Part shown: in pieces, positions 23,290 through 35,300 of the stretch | How positions within the stretch are numbered: the stretch's first letter is position 1 | Layout: every line of letters begins with the position of its first letter | NCBI GenBank assembly: GCA_035578905.1 | Contig: JAQJVL010000161.1 | Coordinates: forward strand, 620,001 to 684,000 | Length of the DNA stretch: 64,000 nucleotides | Reading direction: 5' to 3' | Origin: Stictocephala bisonia | Lineage: Eukaryota > Arthropoda > Insecta > Hemiptera > Membracidae | Notes under the pieces: generated by a model | Told to the model about the DNA's origin: nothing | The model's database searches: none | The model's input: only the letters and a program-made list of their open reading frames with translations | Program-made: the position numbers and the translations under genes

Positions 23290-24290
23290 AGATATCAAAG
23301 ACAAATCTAATTTATAAAAGACTAAATAAAATATCACCATCTAATTATCAACCTGTCTTGATTGTAAACATAATAGGCAAAATAATCAAATATATACTAC
23401 AAATAATAATTTACCAGTATTTCATTGATAATAAATTTATAATGATTCTCCGTTTGGTTTTATAAAAAATATATCTACTGTTCATGCAATAAAGAATATA
23501 GTTAATACAGTATTACATTCCTCTAAAGCAAAGAAAGTAGTAAGTAAAGCTTTTGAAAGCATAGATCCTAATGTAACAGTTGAAAAAATAGGTCTATAGG
23601 TCTACAGTGGTAAAGGGGGAGAGCTTGAGTTGCTAGTGTCCTACCAAAAAATCACATGCAAATGGTTGTTGAGGGCGACAGGACCTCTGAACTAAGGGTG
23701 ATAACGGTATGAATGATCTACCGTTCTATAACAGGGGTCACACAATTCTTTATGCCGATGATACCACTTTTCTGAGTGTTGATGATGATATTGCATGTGC
23801 TTAATTTCAATTGAATAATTGTATTGAGAGGTCAGATGTGTGGTTTGATGCAAATAACTTTTAATGTGTTGACCAAGAAAAATTAAAAAATATTATATTT
23901 AGTTTGAAAATTCCTGCATCAGGAAAAGTTTCTCTAATTTCTTGGAATGATTTTGGATAATAAAGAAAGCAGTCATTAAAGAAACTTTCCTCAGTGATTT
24001 TTCTTTTAAGGCGATTAAAAGTAAGCAAAAACCAAAATAGTTATTCCATACTATGCTTTCTTTCATACAACTTATTATATGGCATAAGTTTGTAAGGAAA
24101 TTCACCAGGAGCAGCAAATATTTTTTATCTGTAAAAAAAAGCATTGAGAATTAGTGTAGGACTAAGTAATAGAGATATCGGCAAGGAATACTTTAATTGC
24201 CTTAATTTTATGACTGTTATCTAGGATTCTATTTACGTGCTAATTTAATTCTCGTCAATAAAAGAAAATTCGTTTAGTTTTAGACTCAGA
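23290..24290 (+). mobile_element. Decayed LINE RT
   Basis: Pieces in order: NYQPVLIVNIIGKIIKYIL, SPFGFIKNISTVHAI, KAFESIDPN, then HTILYADDTTFLSVDDD (YADD kept, about 23740-23785) and CIERSDVWFDANNF. Region A and the GVPQG box are badly eroded. Many stops. Confidence 0.65.
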
Positions 24291-24644
24291 ACCGAAATCT
24301 TAACCCTTCGCGAGCTAATTTATATTCTTAACGTAAGCATAAATGAAACTTGCTTGGGTCACTACTAAATGTTTTATCAATATATAATATTATGCTTCAA
24401 AACTAACTATCATATACAAAATGAACTAATATTTGGCCGAAATAATTTTAAAAAAAATGTTTTTCCAAAAATATTACTTATGTAAGTACATACGTCATTA
24501 GCTCTAAGGGAAATTGTTTTGTACGTTTTTACCTGTCATTAGCTTGTTCTACTAAAATCAGTTGTTTAGTAAGTTTGAAATAAAATACTAATTAGTTGTT
24601 AATTTCATTTGATTGTATAATCTAATTATTATTCATTCATTATT

Positions 24645-25108
24645 CATCTCTAAGACGCCGATTGTAGAGATATGGGCGAATATGAGGCATGAATGAGTAT
24701 AGAAAAATAGAACCTATCGTGATGAGTGTAGATGAATGAGTGTAGTCATAGTTACTATCTGAGTTCGACTTAGCTCAGAAAGGACTATTTATTAATAGCC
24801 CAATAGCCAGGGCAACTATGGGACCTACAGCTTTACGTGGAATCCGAACCACGTAGTGTTGGTCTGATTTTCAGCTAACTGACAAGTTTGACACTTAGTT
24901 CTCTTCTCTACACAACACCCGAACCTTGACTACCATTCAACACGGACACTCCAGACTTCTCTAGTAGTGTCTATATTGATGACAACCATTGAGCGGATGC
25001 CGTGTCGGTATTAAGAGGACCAAGCATAGAACCTATCGCCTACAATCTCCCAAACACTTTGTCCCCAAGTAGCTGGGTTACAGCACTGCGCCACCAGTGC
25101 CGACTAAT
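24645..25108 (-). mobile_element. SINE family A, full-length copy
   Basis: About 460 bp. The minus strand starts cggcactggtggcgcagtgc, containing an A-box-like TGGCGCAGTGC, and has a B-box-like GGTTCTATGCT about 49 nt later. The body includes cgtggttcggattccacgta, a second B-box-like word. The 3' end is gcgtcttagagatgaataat, giving an AATAA-rich tail. Confidence 0.7.
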
Positions 25109-25109
25109 G

Positions 25110-26090
25110 ACTAAACATGATATTACAAGTGTATTTCTTTTTAGTATGGTATGCCTTAAAGTAGAATTCTAGATGCAAATGAGGCTTTTCCTGACAGGTT
25201 TTGCAAAAGTAAACAGAACTAAACTACATATATAAAATAAACAAAACAAATCGAATTCATAACCTGAAGTAACTCGAGTCTAAGTAAACAAAGTGCCGTG
25301 CGGAATGCAACTAACAACGACACAAGTTTTTAGAGAGATGAGGGTTGGAGAGGGTAGGGAAGGAATGGGAAGGGCAAGTTAGCAATAGTATTGGGTGGGG
25401 GGTGTAGTATGACTAATAAAGAATTGCGTGTGACCTTATTATAATGATAATAAAGCAATTCAATTTGAACTTCGCTGGGGAAAAGGTATTTTCAGGCAGA
25501 CTGAACTGAATCGGACGATTTAAATGCAGTGGAACTGTGACCCATAAATTAGTACAGTAAAATTCAAAACTTAATAAAAGCATCTTCTCGTTGATGAAAT
25601 ATAACTTAAACTTTCTACTATGTTGATAAGTTTACTTGTGTAATAAGAACCAGTAATAAGATAACTTTCATCGTACGAGTACCTTCTATCACTGACAAAT
25701 GCATTAACATTTTCAAGCAATTTTCATACCTGTACAAAAACACTGACTATATTCATACCTGTACAAAAACATCATACTAAACAAATTTTCAGTCAATATT
25801 CTCCACACCAACAATATTTTTTCTGTTTACTTCCCTCCCAAATAAAGTAATCAATCAGCAACACTAGGATAATTTCAGGACATCTTTACTTCATTCAACT
25901 TTGCCAAACTATTTAAATGTGCAATTAGCACACAAACTTTTCAACAGTATTCGATTATTTTTTTAATTTAAAAAACAACTGACTGAACATGTTTTGACAG
26001 TTTTTGTTTTGGATTTGTACTATGTTAAAATCAATTCATAAATTTAAACATAACTGATTACACAAGGTGTAGAATCAGAAATAACTAATA
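25110..26090. other. Region between the SINE and the CD36-family 3' end
   Basis: No coding sequence. A G-rich stretch (tattgggtggggggtgtag) lies at about 25387. A short direct repeat of ttcatacctgtacaaaaaca occurs near 25724 and 25751. Confidence 0.45.
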
Positions 26091-26096
26091 TCACCA

Positions 26097-26102
26097 TTTA
26101 TT
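26097..26102 (-). terminator. Candidate polyadenylation signal of the CD36-family gene
   Basis: AATAAA on the minus strand about 36 nt after the stop codon, followed by a GT-rich stretch (cttgtgtaatc). This would give a very short 3' UTR. Other AATAAA words further on cannot be excluded in such AT-rich DNA. Confidence 0.4.
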
Positions 26103-26137
26103 GAAAATAAGCTACAAGTTAATGGTGTGGATTTCAG

Positions 26138-26339
26138 TTAATTATGATGTCCATTCTTGCAGCGAAGAATGAAACCTAGTAAGAGCAGAATTGTTCCTAG
26201 ACCTCCAAAGATACCCAGAATGATCCAGCCTCCCCAAGCAGACAGAGTGTAGAGGGGATGCATTAACGATGCTAGGTCAGGAGTTAGTGTGGCATACTGG
26301 TCAACCCAGTACATCGGCATGTAAGTTGTTGACAAATTT
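26138..26339 (-). CDS. CD36-family terminal exon with membrane anchor
   Basis: After a tttttcag acceptor the exon completes Thr and reads NLSTTYMPMYWVDQYATL. It then encodes a hydrophobic helix of about 22 residues (Gly-rich, GGWIILGIFGGLGTILLLLG) and the tail RCKNGHHN before TAA at 26140-26138. The Cys after the helix is a possible palmitoylation site, as known for CD36; that is inference. Confidence 0.95.
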
Positions 26340-29300
26340 CTGAAAAATCTAATTCATAGGAGGTTTAATCAATTGGTTTCATAAAAGTTGATATTATTAA
26401 TAGATTATTATCAAATTATATTTATGTGTTGTTGTTATATTGTCATACTTTCAACTAACAATTGATATAAAAGCTGTGTTATAATCTAATTCTAATAGAA
26501 TTAAAAATATAGACATATGGGAACAGTTTACATGTGACAAGACAGTCAGGGAAAAGATCAGAATGGCAAGACTAGGATGGATTGGAGAGGAAAGAATGGA
26601 GGAGGAGAAAAAGACAAAAATATTGCTCAAAAGGGAAATTATGGGCAAAAGAAGAACGAGAACTGGAAGGATATCACAAAGGAGGACATAGCTCTTAAAG
26701 GAAAACAACAGCATCAGGTAGTGGAAAAAATATACCTGGTCAGGGAAGATGTAGGATATAATATATATTAAAATTTAAGTATAATTAGATGGGTAGCTTA
26801 AAATTTTACATAAAATATAATGTAACTCTTTTTTTATTGACTTGGAAAGACAAACAACTAAAATAAATTAGTCTAATGTTTATGAAAATGTATATGTACA
26901 CTCTACAATTTTGTTTCATTTCATTTCAATAAGACACAAATATATACTATATTTCCTAATAAGAAAGGAATTTGTTAAAAAGTATTTTCACAGTACAAAT
27001 AATATATCTATTCTGAATAGTCAGTTAACTCTTTTAGTGTAAATCCCTGTCATTTATTTGACAACACATCTGACGTCACAGCCTGTCAGATACACCACCT
27101 CGAACACATCACCAGTTAGCTGGCAACAAGTGCCACTGGGAGCTGCTGACTGACCTACAGCAAGTGACATCACAGCCTGACAGATATACCGCTTCCAGCT
27201 CATCACCAGTTGGCTGGCAACAAGTACCACTGGGAGCTGCTGACTGACCTACAGCACGTGACATCACAGCCTAACAGATACACCGCTTCCAACACATCAC
27301 CAGTTGGCTGGCAACAAGTGCCACTGGGAGCTGCTGACTGACCTACAGCACATGACGTCACAGCCTGACAGATACACCGCTTCCAACACATCACCAGTTG
27401 GCTGGCAACACGTGCCACTGGGAGCTGCTGACTGACCTACAGCATGTGACATCACAGCCTGACAGATACACCGCTTCCAGCATATCACCAGTTGGCTGGC
27501 AACAAGTGCCACTAGGAGCTGCTGACTGACCTACAGCACGTGACATTACAGCCTAACAGATACACCGCTTCCAACACATCAACAGTTGTTGGCTGGCAAC
27601 AAGTGCCACTGGGAGCTGCTGACTGACCTCACACACTGCTACCGCAAACAACATTGTTACAGTGTCATCCAACCTAGCCTGATACAGTGCAACACTATAA
27701 TATTTACTTTCTACAAATTGACAAGGTAAATAAATTCACTTATTTAATTAAACAATAAAATCTGACATTAAAAACCAATAAACAGGAGGAGTCTGACAAA
27801 CCTCGACATAAAACAGAGTTTTATTAGCTTTTTATCCCTGACAAATTCAATAAAACTAAATTTCTTTTATTTTACTACCAGACCTCAGTAAAATTTACCA
27901 CAGAAGCCTACATATAGATAGCTAAGATATGGCTAAATCATTAAATCATTTCTCAGTGGGAAATATCGTTTTTGCTAAAATAAAGTACTACCTACACTGG
28001 CCTGGAAAAATTATAGACTAAACTACTACAGATAAAGAAAAGTCCCCAAAATACAATATTTTATTCTTTGGAGAATACCACTAACAGTGGCAAGCATGCA
28101 GATCTATTCTTATACCTTGAGCATAAGTCAGTATATGGGATACCAAAAGCTGATAATTTTAAAAATAAAGCTTAACAAAGCCTTAAAAGAAGCTAATACA
28201 GCTTTAGGGCTAATCTCAGACATTCCCAATAATGTTCAAAAGCAAGAATTGGCATTTTTAAAAACCGGATGTCAATATCAAATATGTTAAAGAAAAAGAC
28301 TATGAACAATTCGATTACTTTGATTTAGAAACGTCACTCACATAGGCTGCAGAAGCTGGCAATGCTTTGCTTCTTAAAAATGTCAGTTTAAAAATTAACT
28401 TGTCTTAAACAAATTAATTCAGATTTATTGCAACAAATTCACGAACTAAAGAATACAGAATATTTACTGACACTGGATCGTGAAGATTGTGTAAAAGATT
28501 TAGAAAGTAAAATCTTAGATTTAAAAAATAATAATCAACAATTGCTTTGAGAAATTCATTACTTAAATTCTAAATATGGAAAAGAAAAAGACATGAGAGA
28601 AGGTTTACTATCTCAGGCCGAAGAGAATAAGAAGATTTACGAGGACAAGATAAAGAACTTACTGATTAAACAAAACAAATTACAGTCTAAAATAAATTCT
28701 CTAGAATCTGAGGCACTAGACATTAGCAAATGGGCAGAATCATAATTGTAAATTTTGAAGTTCAATAATGCTCAGCTAGCATCATCAAAAAAGGAGGTTG
28801 AACACAAACTGGAATAGAAACAAGCATTGCTAACTAGGTTGAAAGAAAGCTCAGAAAACCAACAAAAACGACTCTCAGAGCAAGATAGACAATTTAGGCA
28901 GTACGTTGATTCCTTCCTTGGCAACTTTATAAATCCGGACGCCTCAGGATTAAAAAATTACTCTTACAATAGGTTAAGTAAAGCTGCATCTCAGGGTAAA
29001 CCTAGTAGCAGCCTCCATCACGATCCATCTTGGTGAAATTCGTGACCTACAGACAATGGAGGGCTGTCTTCTCTGTAGAGAAAGGACTTAAGGGAATCAA
29101 GATCAATATCACATAAGACCTCACAGCATCCCGATTGGCGGATTACAAAAATGCTGTTGCAAAATATGGTTTAAATGTTAAAACCAATGTTTGATAAAGG
29201 AATATAAAAAAATAATTTAAACTGATTTAGATTTTTTTAATGACTGGAAAACTGTTTCCACAAATAACTTGTATTTAAGGTGCTTTTAATTAGTATAACT

Positions 29301-32300
29301 TTAATTTAGTTAAATATTTAGCTTTAGTAAAACAGCTAAGCTAGTAGTACGCCAAACAACGTCTAAGCTAATAGTACGCCAAACAACGTTTAAGCACTTA
29401 TTTGAAACCAATCACTGTAGCAGTACAGGTGTGTGTCTACAGCAAATACATTGTTTTGGATAGTCTGTTACTTTCTATAATCAATCGTCGGACGTAATTA
29501 TTAAAGTTAACTAATTACTAAAATTAACACTAGAAATTAAATATTTAACTTCTGTATCAGTTGAACCTAGATCAATAAATATAACTTAACACTAAAAGAA
29601 ATATCTTACGTCATGTTTGGGACTGATTCCATGAGAAGGTTGGTTTGCAGCCTGACCCTGACTACCAAGGGAACTGAAGTTAGCTAAAACATTACGTAAA
29701 GAATATACTTTATTAATTTTAAATTAAAAATTCATGTACCATATAATACTCATCGTCAAAATGAATGTTTTATAGTATTATTCATTGTTGGCCCAAGGAC
29801 TGGGAAATGATTTACCTTATCAGTCAATCCTTTTTTGTTGATTTTCATTAAATGCTTTTGGCATCAAGTGTCACCATCAAGATTAAACAGTAAATTATTC
29901 TTTTTTCAAAAGGTTTATACATTTTCAGGTTGTTTATAGTCAATTAAAAACCTCAAAAATAAAAATATCAGTTGTTGTCAGCTGTTGCTCTGGAAAATTG
30001 CTCACGCTCGATGAAAATCAACCAAAAAGGTTGACAAGGTAAATATATATTTTATGAATGTTTTATATTAAAACGAAAAGCTTATTCCTAATTTAAAAAA
30101 CAAGAAATATCAATAAAATATTGTTAAAAATAAACTATAACAGAGAGCTTAATGAAAGTTTGATTTACTACAAATTTTTTTGTATAAATGATAATCACGT
30201 ACAAAAATTGTGATTTCCTTAAAGATTTAAAGTTGCAGTTATCTTAACAGAACAATTGGTTAATAGATTAGTATTTGGCACATTATTATTTATTTAATTT
30301 ATTTATTTATTCATAATACGCCGATCGTCAAGATATGGGCGAATATGGATTTCAAATGAGTGTGACAAGTGTAGATGAGCGAATGTAGTCATTGTTACAA
30401 ACTAAGGCCGACTATTCCTTAGAAAGTGTCATTAATTAATAGCCCAATGACAAATGAACAGCCGGTCATTATCAGCTGATCCTTCTCAAAATGTATTGAC
30501 TCTGATTGGGATCGAACTGAGAACTTTAGCACATGAAGCTGGGATTGGTGTCATACAACAGCTTCCCTCCAAAAAGACATATGACACCAATTATATGTCA
30601 ACGTGGCTAATAAAAAAGTGTGTAAAAAACATAGTCAGCCTCCTAACAGCCCTAGTCAACGATTCTTTTCAGTCTGGAATGTTCCCAGATGCATTGAAAA
30701 AGGCTAAAGTTGTACCAATATTCAAAAAAGATGACCCACACTTAATAAATAATTAGCCCCCTATCTCGATTCTCCTAATTTTTAGCAAGGTCTTTGAAAA
30801 ACTTTTTCTCATACAACTCTCAAAATTTCTAGGGAAATACAATCTGCTTTCGAAGGACCAATTTGGGTTCCGGGCAGGAAAGTCCACAACGGATGCAGTA
30901 ATGAGTCTCGTTGACTTAATTGTTGAAGGTATTGATAATAAGGAACATACACTCAGTGTATTTCTCAATCTCTCAAAAGCTTTCGATTGTGTGGATCAAA
31001 AAATTCTGTTAAAAAAACTCAAACACTATGGAGTCCGAGGAGTGCCACTAGCGTGGCTTGACTCGTACCTCAACAACAGAACACAGTATGTGAGCATCTC
31101 AGTTTATTCATCTTCAAATTTAAAGCTGAAGTATGGGGTCTCACAGGGATCTATACTCAGTCCACTATTGTTTCTTATTTACGTTAATGACGTTGGTTCG
31201 GCTTTACAATATGGACATTTAGTCCAGTACACCGATGATACGACTCTCCTCTATAAATCAGTCTCAACTGAACTCTTGGAAATTCAATAATTTCTTGATT
31301 TGAACAGTTGCATCCAACATTTTAGAAAATTTAATTTAAATAAGAATAGTTCAAAAACAAATTATTTGCAATTCTGCTTGAGACCCGAGGCCTTATTAAA
31401 TAGTCCAGTAGTAATGGCAGACAACACCGTCTTACAGGAGGTTGAGTCAGCAAAGTTCCTTGGGATATACTTTGATCAAAGTTTGACCTGGACTAGACAT
31501 GTGGACCATGTCTGTGCCAAAGTTTCATCAGGAGTTTACGCCCTGAGGAAACTGTCAACGTTTTGTCCAACTCAAGTTCTTCTCATAGCCTACTTTGGTC
31601 TAATTCATTCCCACCTTACCTATGGAATTCCAGTATGGGGTGGATGCTCAAGCACCCAATTCCTCCGAATTTTCAGACTGCAAAAAAAAGCAGTACGTAT
31701 TATATCAAAACTGAATTCTAGAGAGTCGTGTAAACCAGCCTTTATTGAGCTGAGATTACTAACACTGCCCTGTCTCTACATCCTTGAAACTACTCTCCTC
31801 TGTATGACCAAGTGTCACCTTATGCGAGGTAGTGACATACATACGTACGGAACCAGAGGCAGGGAAAATTACAGAATTGGACAGCACAGAGCGGCGATAT
31901 ACGAGCGCTTACCGTCGCAGGCGGGTGCTTCGTTTATCAACAGCCTACCTGACTCAATGAAAAACGTTCCAGTGCTCCAGGCACTAAAAGTCAGACTGAA
32001 GAGTTTCTTGACTCAAAAGGGCTTCTACTCGGTGGGGGAGTTCCTCCAATACAACTGGGAGAGCTAATCTCGGCTCGAAGTTGGGATGGAAATTGCTAGA
32101 GTATGAATGAGGGTGTAAATGAATATTGGAACTGTATGTGTGAATGAGAGAATGAGTGGTGTGTTTTCAAGTTTCATGTTTATATTTATCTAGATTTATT
32201 TATAGCACAATATGACGTTTTGTATACAACAATTTGTTGTCTAACAAAAATAAAGATTTATTATTATTATTGAACCAACTACGCTACCGACTATCTATAT

Positions 32301-35300
32301 AAATTATTATAGTTAGAAGTAACAACAAATAATTTATTCAAATTTTTCTAAGGAATGCTGTTACTTACATTTGCAAGTGACATAAAAAAGGCATGTTTGC
32401 TCTCGTTGGGTTGCAAGCCTAAGATTGCTTCAAGATAACTTGAGTCAGCATGCAAGAAATGGGGCAGGGAGACAAACAAGGGTGCTTTTCTGCAGCTGGT
32501 TATGTCACGTACACCTAATAAAGAAAGTATTTTAAGAGTATATCACAATGTTGTAATAGTTGAGCATTTGCTTCAAATGTCTTCAAACATTTTAACTAAA
32601 TTCACTATTCACTAAAATTTTAACAAAATTTACTAATCACAGGTTATACTGGTAATGCAGACAATATGCCAACATAGCATACTTCCAGAATTTCAAAGAG
32701 ACATGGCATATTTTATTCAGTAAAGTATGATTTTCAAAACAAAAACTATTTTGTTTTGGTTCTATCAAATTTACGTGGTTCAGATTTCACGTAAAACTGT
32801 AGGTCCCTTAGTTGCCCTGGATATTGGGCTTTTAATAAATGGTCCTTTCTGAGAAACAGTCAAACTCAGTTAGTAACCAGACTACACAGGTCATCCACAT
32901 TCATCCTTCACTCATGTAATCGTTCATATTCGTCTTAAAATACGCACAAAGTTGTGTCAATATCTCATATCTAAGAAAATTGATGGAAAATTAAAACATG
33001 GAAGTCAGAAATCACTTTTTTAATTTTGAAGGTAAGTTGCTAGTATGTCAATGCGTATATACTTCATATTGAAGCTTTTGTCCCAACCTGACCTACTATG
33101 GACAGTCACATGATCAACGAATGCCATATGGTGATTATGAATCATCTTTAAAAGTAAGGTACTACAGACAGGTTTTATATTTAACTCATAGCTACAAGTG
33201 TTGTTTAATATAATCATCTTGTGTTAGGTTGTAAAGAGGCTCTGCAGAAATATTTCTTGATCATTTTGAATGCTCTGCAGCTCAATTTTTTATACCAGGA
33301 AGGCTCATCAAAATCTTGAGAAAAAAACTCCTATACATACCGCTTCACATTTAAACTAGTCAAATTTCTTATCCAATGTCAACTGGAAGTATTCCTAGGA
33401 ATTGTGAAGATAGAATTAACTGTAAGGAATGGACTTTACTGTGAAACATCTCCAAAGAACAATGTAACTAGGGATGGGTCATAAAGTCGGTTCTCAGTTC
33501 TATTGGTTATTGATAAAAGAACCGGAACCAAGAACCGATGGGTAAATCTCGGTTCTGCAGTTCCGGTTCTAGAAAAACATAATTGGGGAGATAGCTTTCA
33601 TATCAGAAATGTTTCAGGTATGAAAAGTGCTGATAAACAGAACAATCAAACACCACAAGATAAACAATATATCTTTGTCAGAGAATATCTGCCCTTAGAA
33701 GGCAACTTCCTTATCAGTTCGTGATTGGCCACAAGATAAACAAAATGTCTGTCAGACAATATTCACCCATAGTCTGGCCACTTTCTTATCAGTACCTACG
33801 CAAAGGCAGTGAATTAAAGCCATTCAGTTTTTGTTCAAGAGTTCAGGGTCCAGTCTTCCTTTCTGCCTGAGCTCCAGCCTTGTTTATCGTGACCCTTTTT
33901 TATCATTTAAATTTCAACCATTCATATGATACAAGGTATAGGAACAAAATTTTAGATTACCACTCCATAGATTAAACCTTTTTGAAAGGAGTCATCAATT
34001 CATGGGTCTTAGGCTTTATAGCAGACTTCATTATCAATTTACATCTATAGATCTAAATAGTTTTAAAAATATGATTAAAGAAAGACTCCATAGATAAGGC
34101 CCACTCATACACGTACAGTGATAGAGACCTACCCAACCACCTATACACGTACATTGGTATTGACCAACAAGCCCACCCATACTCGTACAGTGGTATTACC
34201 CAACACGCCCATACATACACGTACAGTGGTATTAACCCACCCGCCCATCCATACATGTACAGTGGTAATGACTCACCCGCCCACCGACACACGTACAGTG
34301 GTATTGACCCACCCGACCACCCATACACGTACACTGGTATTGACCCAAAATAGTTTATTTTTTAATAAACTATCAAAAGGACCAAAATAAGTTATCAAAA
34401 CTACCCACCCAATACCATTGTTTGTGTATGGATGGGTGGTTTGGTCACTACCACCGTACGTGTATGGGTGGGCGGACCGTACACCCGGGTGGGTTAATAG
34501 CATTATTCGTGTATAGGTGGGCGGGTGGGTCCTTACATTTGTACGTGTATGGATGGGCGGGTGGGTTAATACCATTGTTATTAATGGTTTTAATTATCCC
34601 TTTCGCATTATGTTTCCTGGCAGAATTTGGATTTGTTATTTTAAGACGGTGTTACAGTTTACAGTATTTATTAAGGCATATTATGTGTTATTTATTATGA
34701 TACATTTATGTATGGTTTATTTTTCTAAGGATTAGAAACGCTACTCTTTGTTGGTTTGCCCTTATACAGTAGGGTAAATTGCATTGACCCAAAATAGTTT
34801 ATTATTTCTTAAATGTAAAACAAAATGTATACTGTAATTTTTTAAAACATTTAAGGTATTATTGGCTGTACAGATTTTTATGAATGTAATTAGCATTTAT
34901 AATTTCTTAATTAAGTATTATCACCAATTGAGAAAAGAACCAATAGTTAATATAAATAGTTTTTTAAAAAATTAACTCAATAGTTAATAAAAATATTTTT
35001 TTTTTAATTAATTACATTATTATTTGTTTGTGCTGTTTATTTTTGACGTACTACAATTACATCAACCACTTAAATTTAGTTGTGATTTGTTTTTTAAAAC
35101 TAAACCAGACCTAAAATGGCAGGTTATTTTTTGATTTTCTCTAGGTTTATAAGTTTTGTAATTTCCTCAAGGTAAATTTCAATTGCATACTAATTTGAGC
35201 ATTATATTCCATTTAGCTAAATTGTATACTTTTTTTAATTTGAAGTAAATACTTTCTTTGTGCAAAAAATGTAAACTATCATACCCTGAGAATAAATAAA

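Noticed and set aside
27203..27512. Two similar Cys/Val-rich 71-residue frames on the minus strand
   Set aside because: They are translations of the 94-bp tandem array.
34053..34575. Overlapping 90-100 residue open frames on both strands
   Set aside because: They follow from the 36-bp minisatellite period, which is a multiple of three; the peptides are pure repeat.
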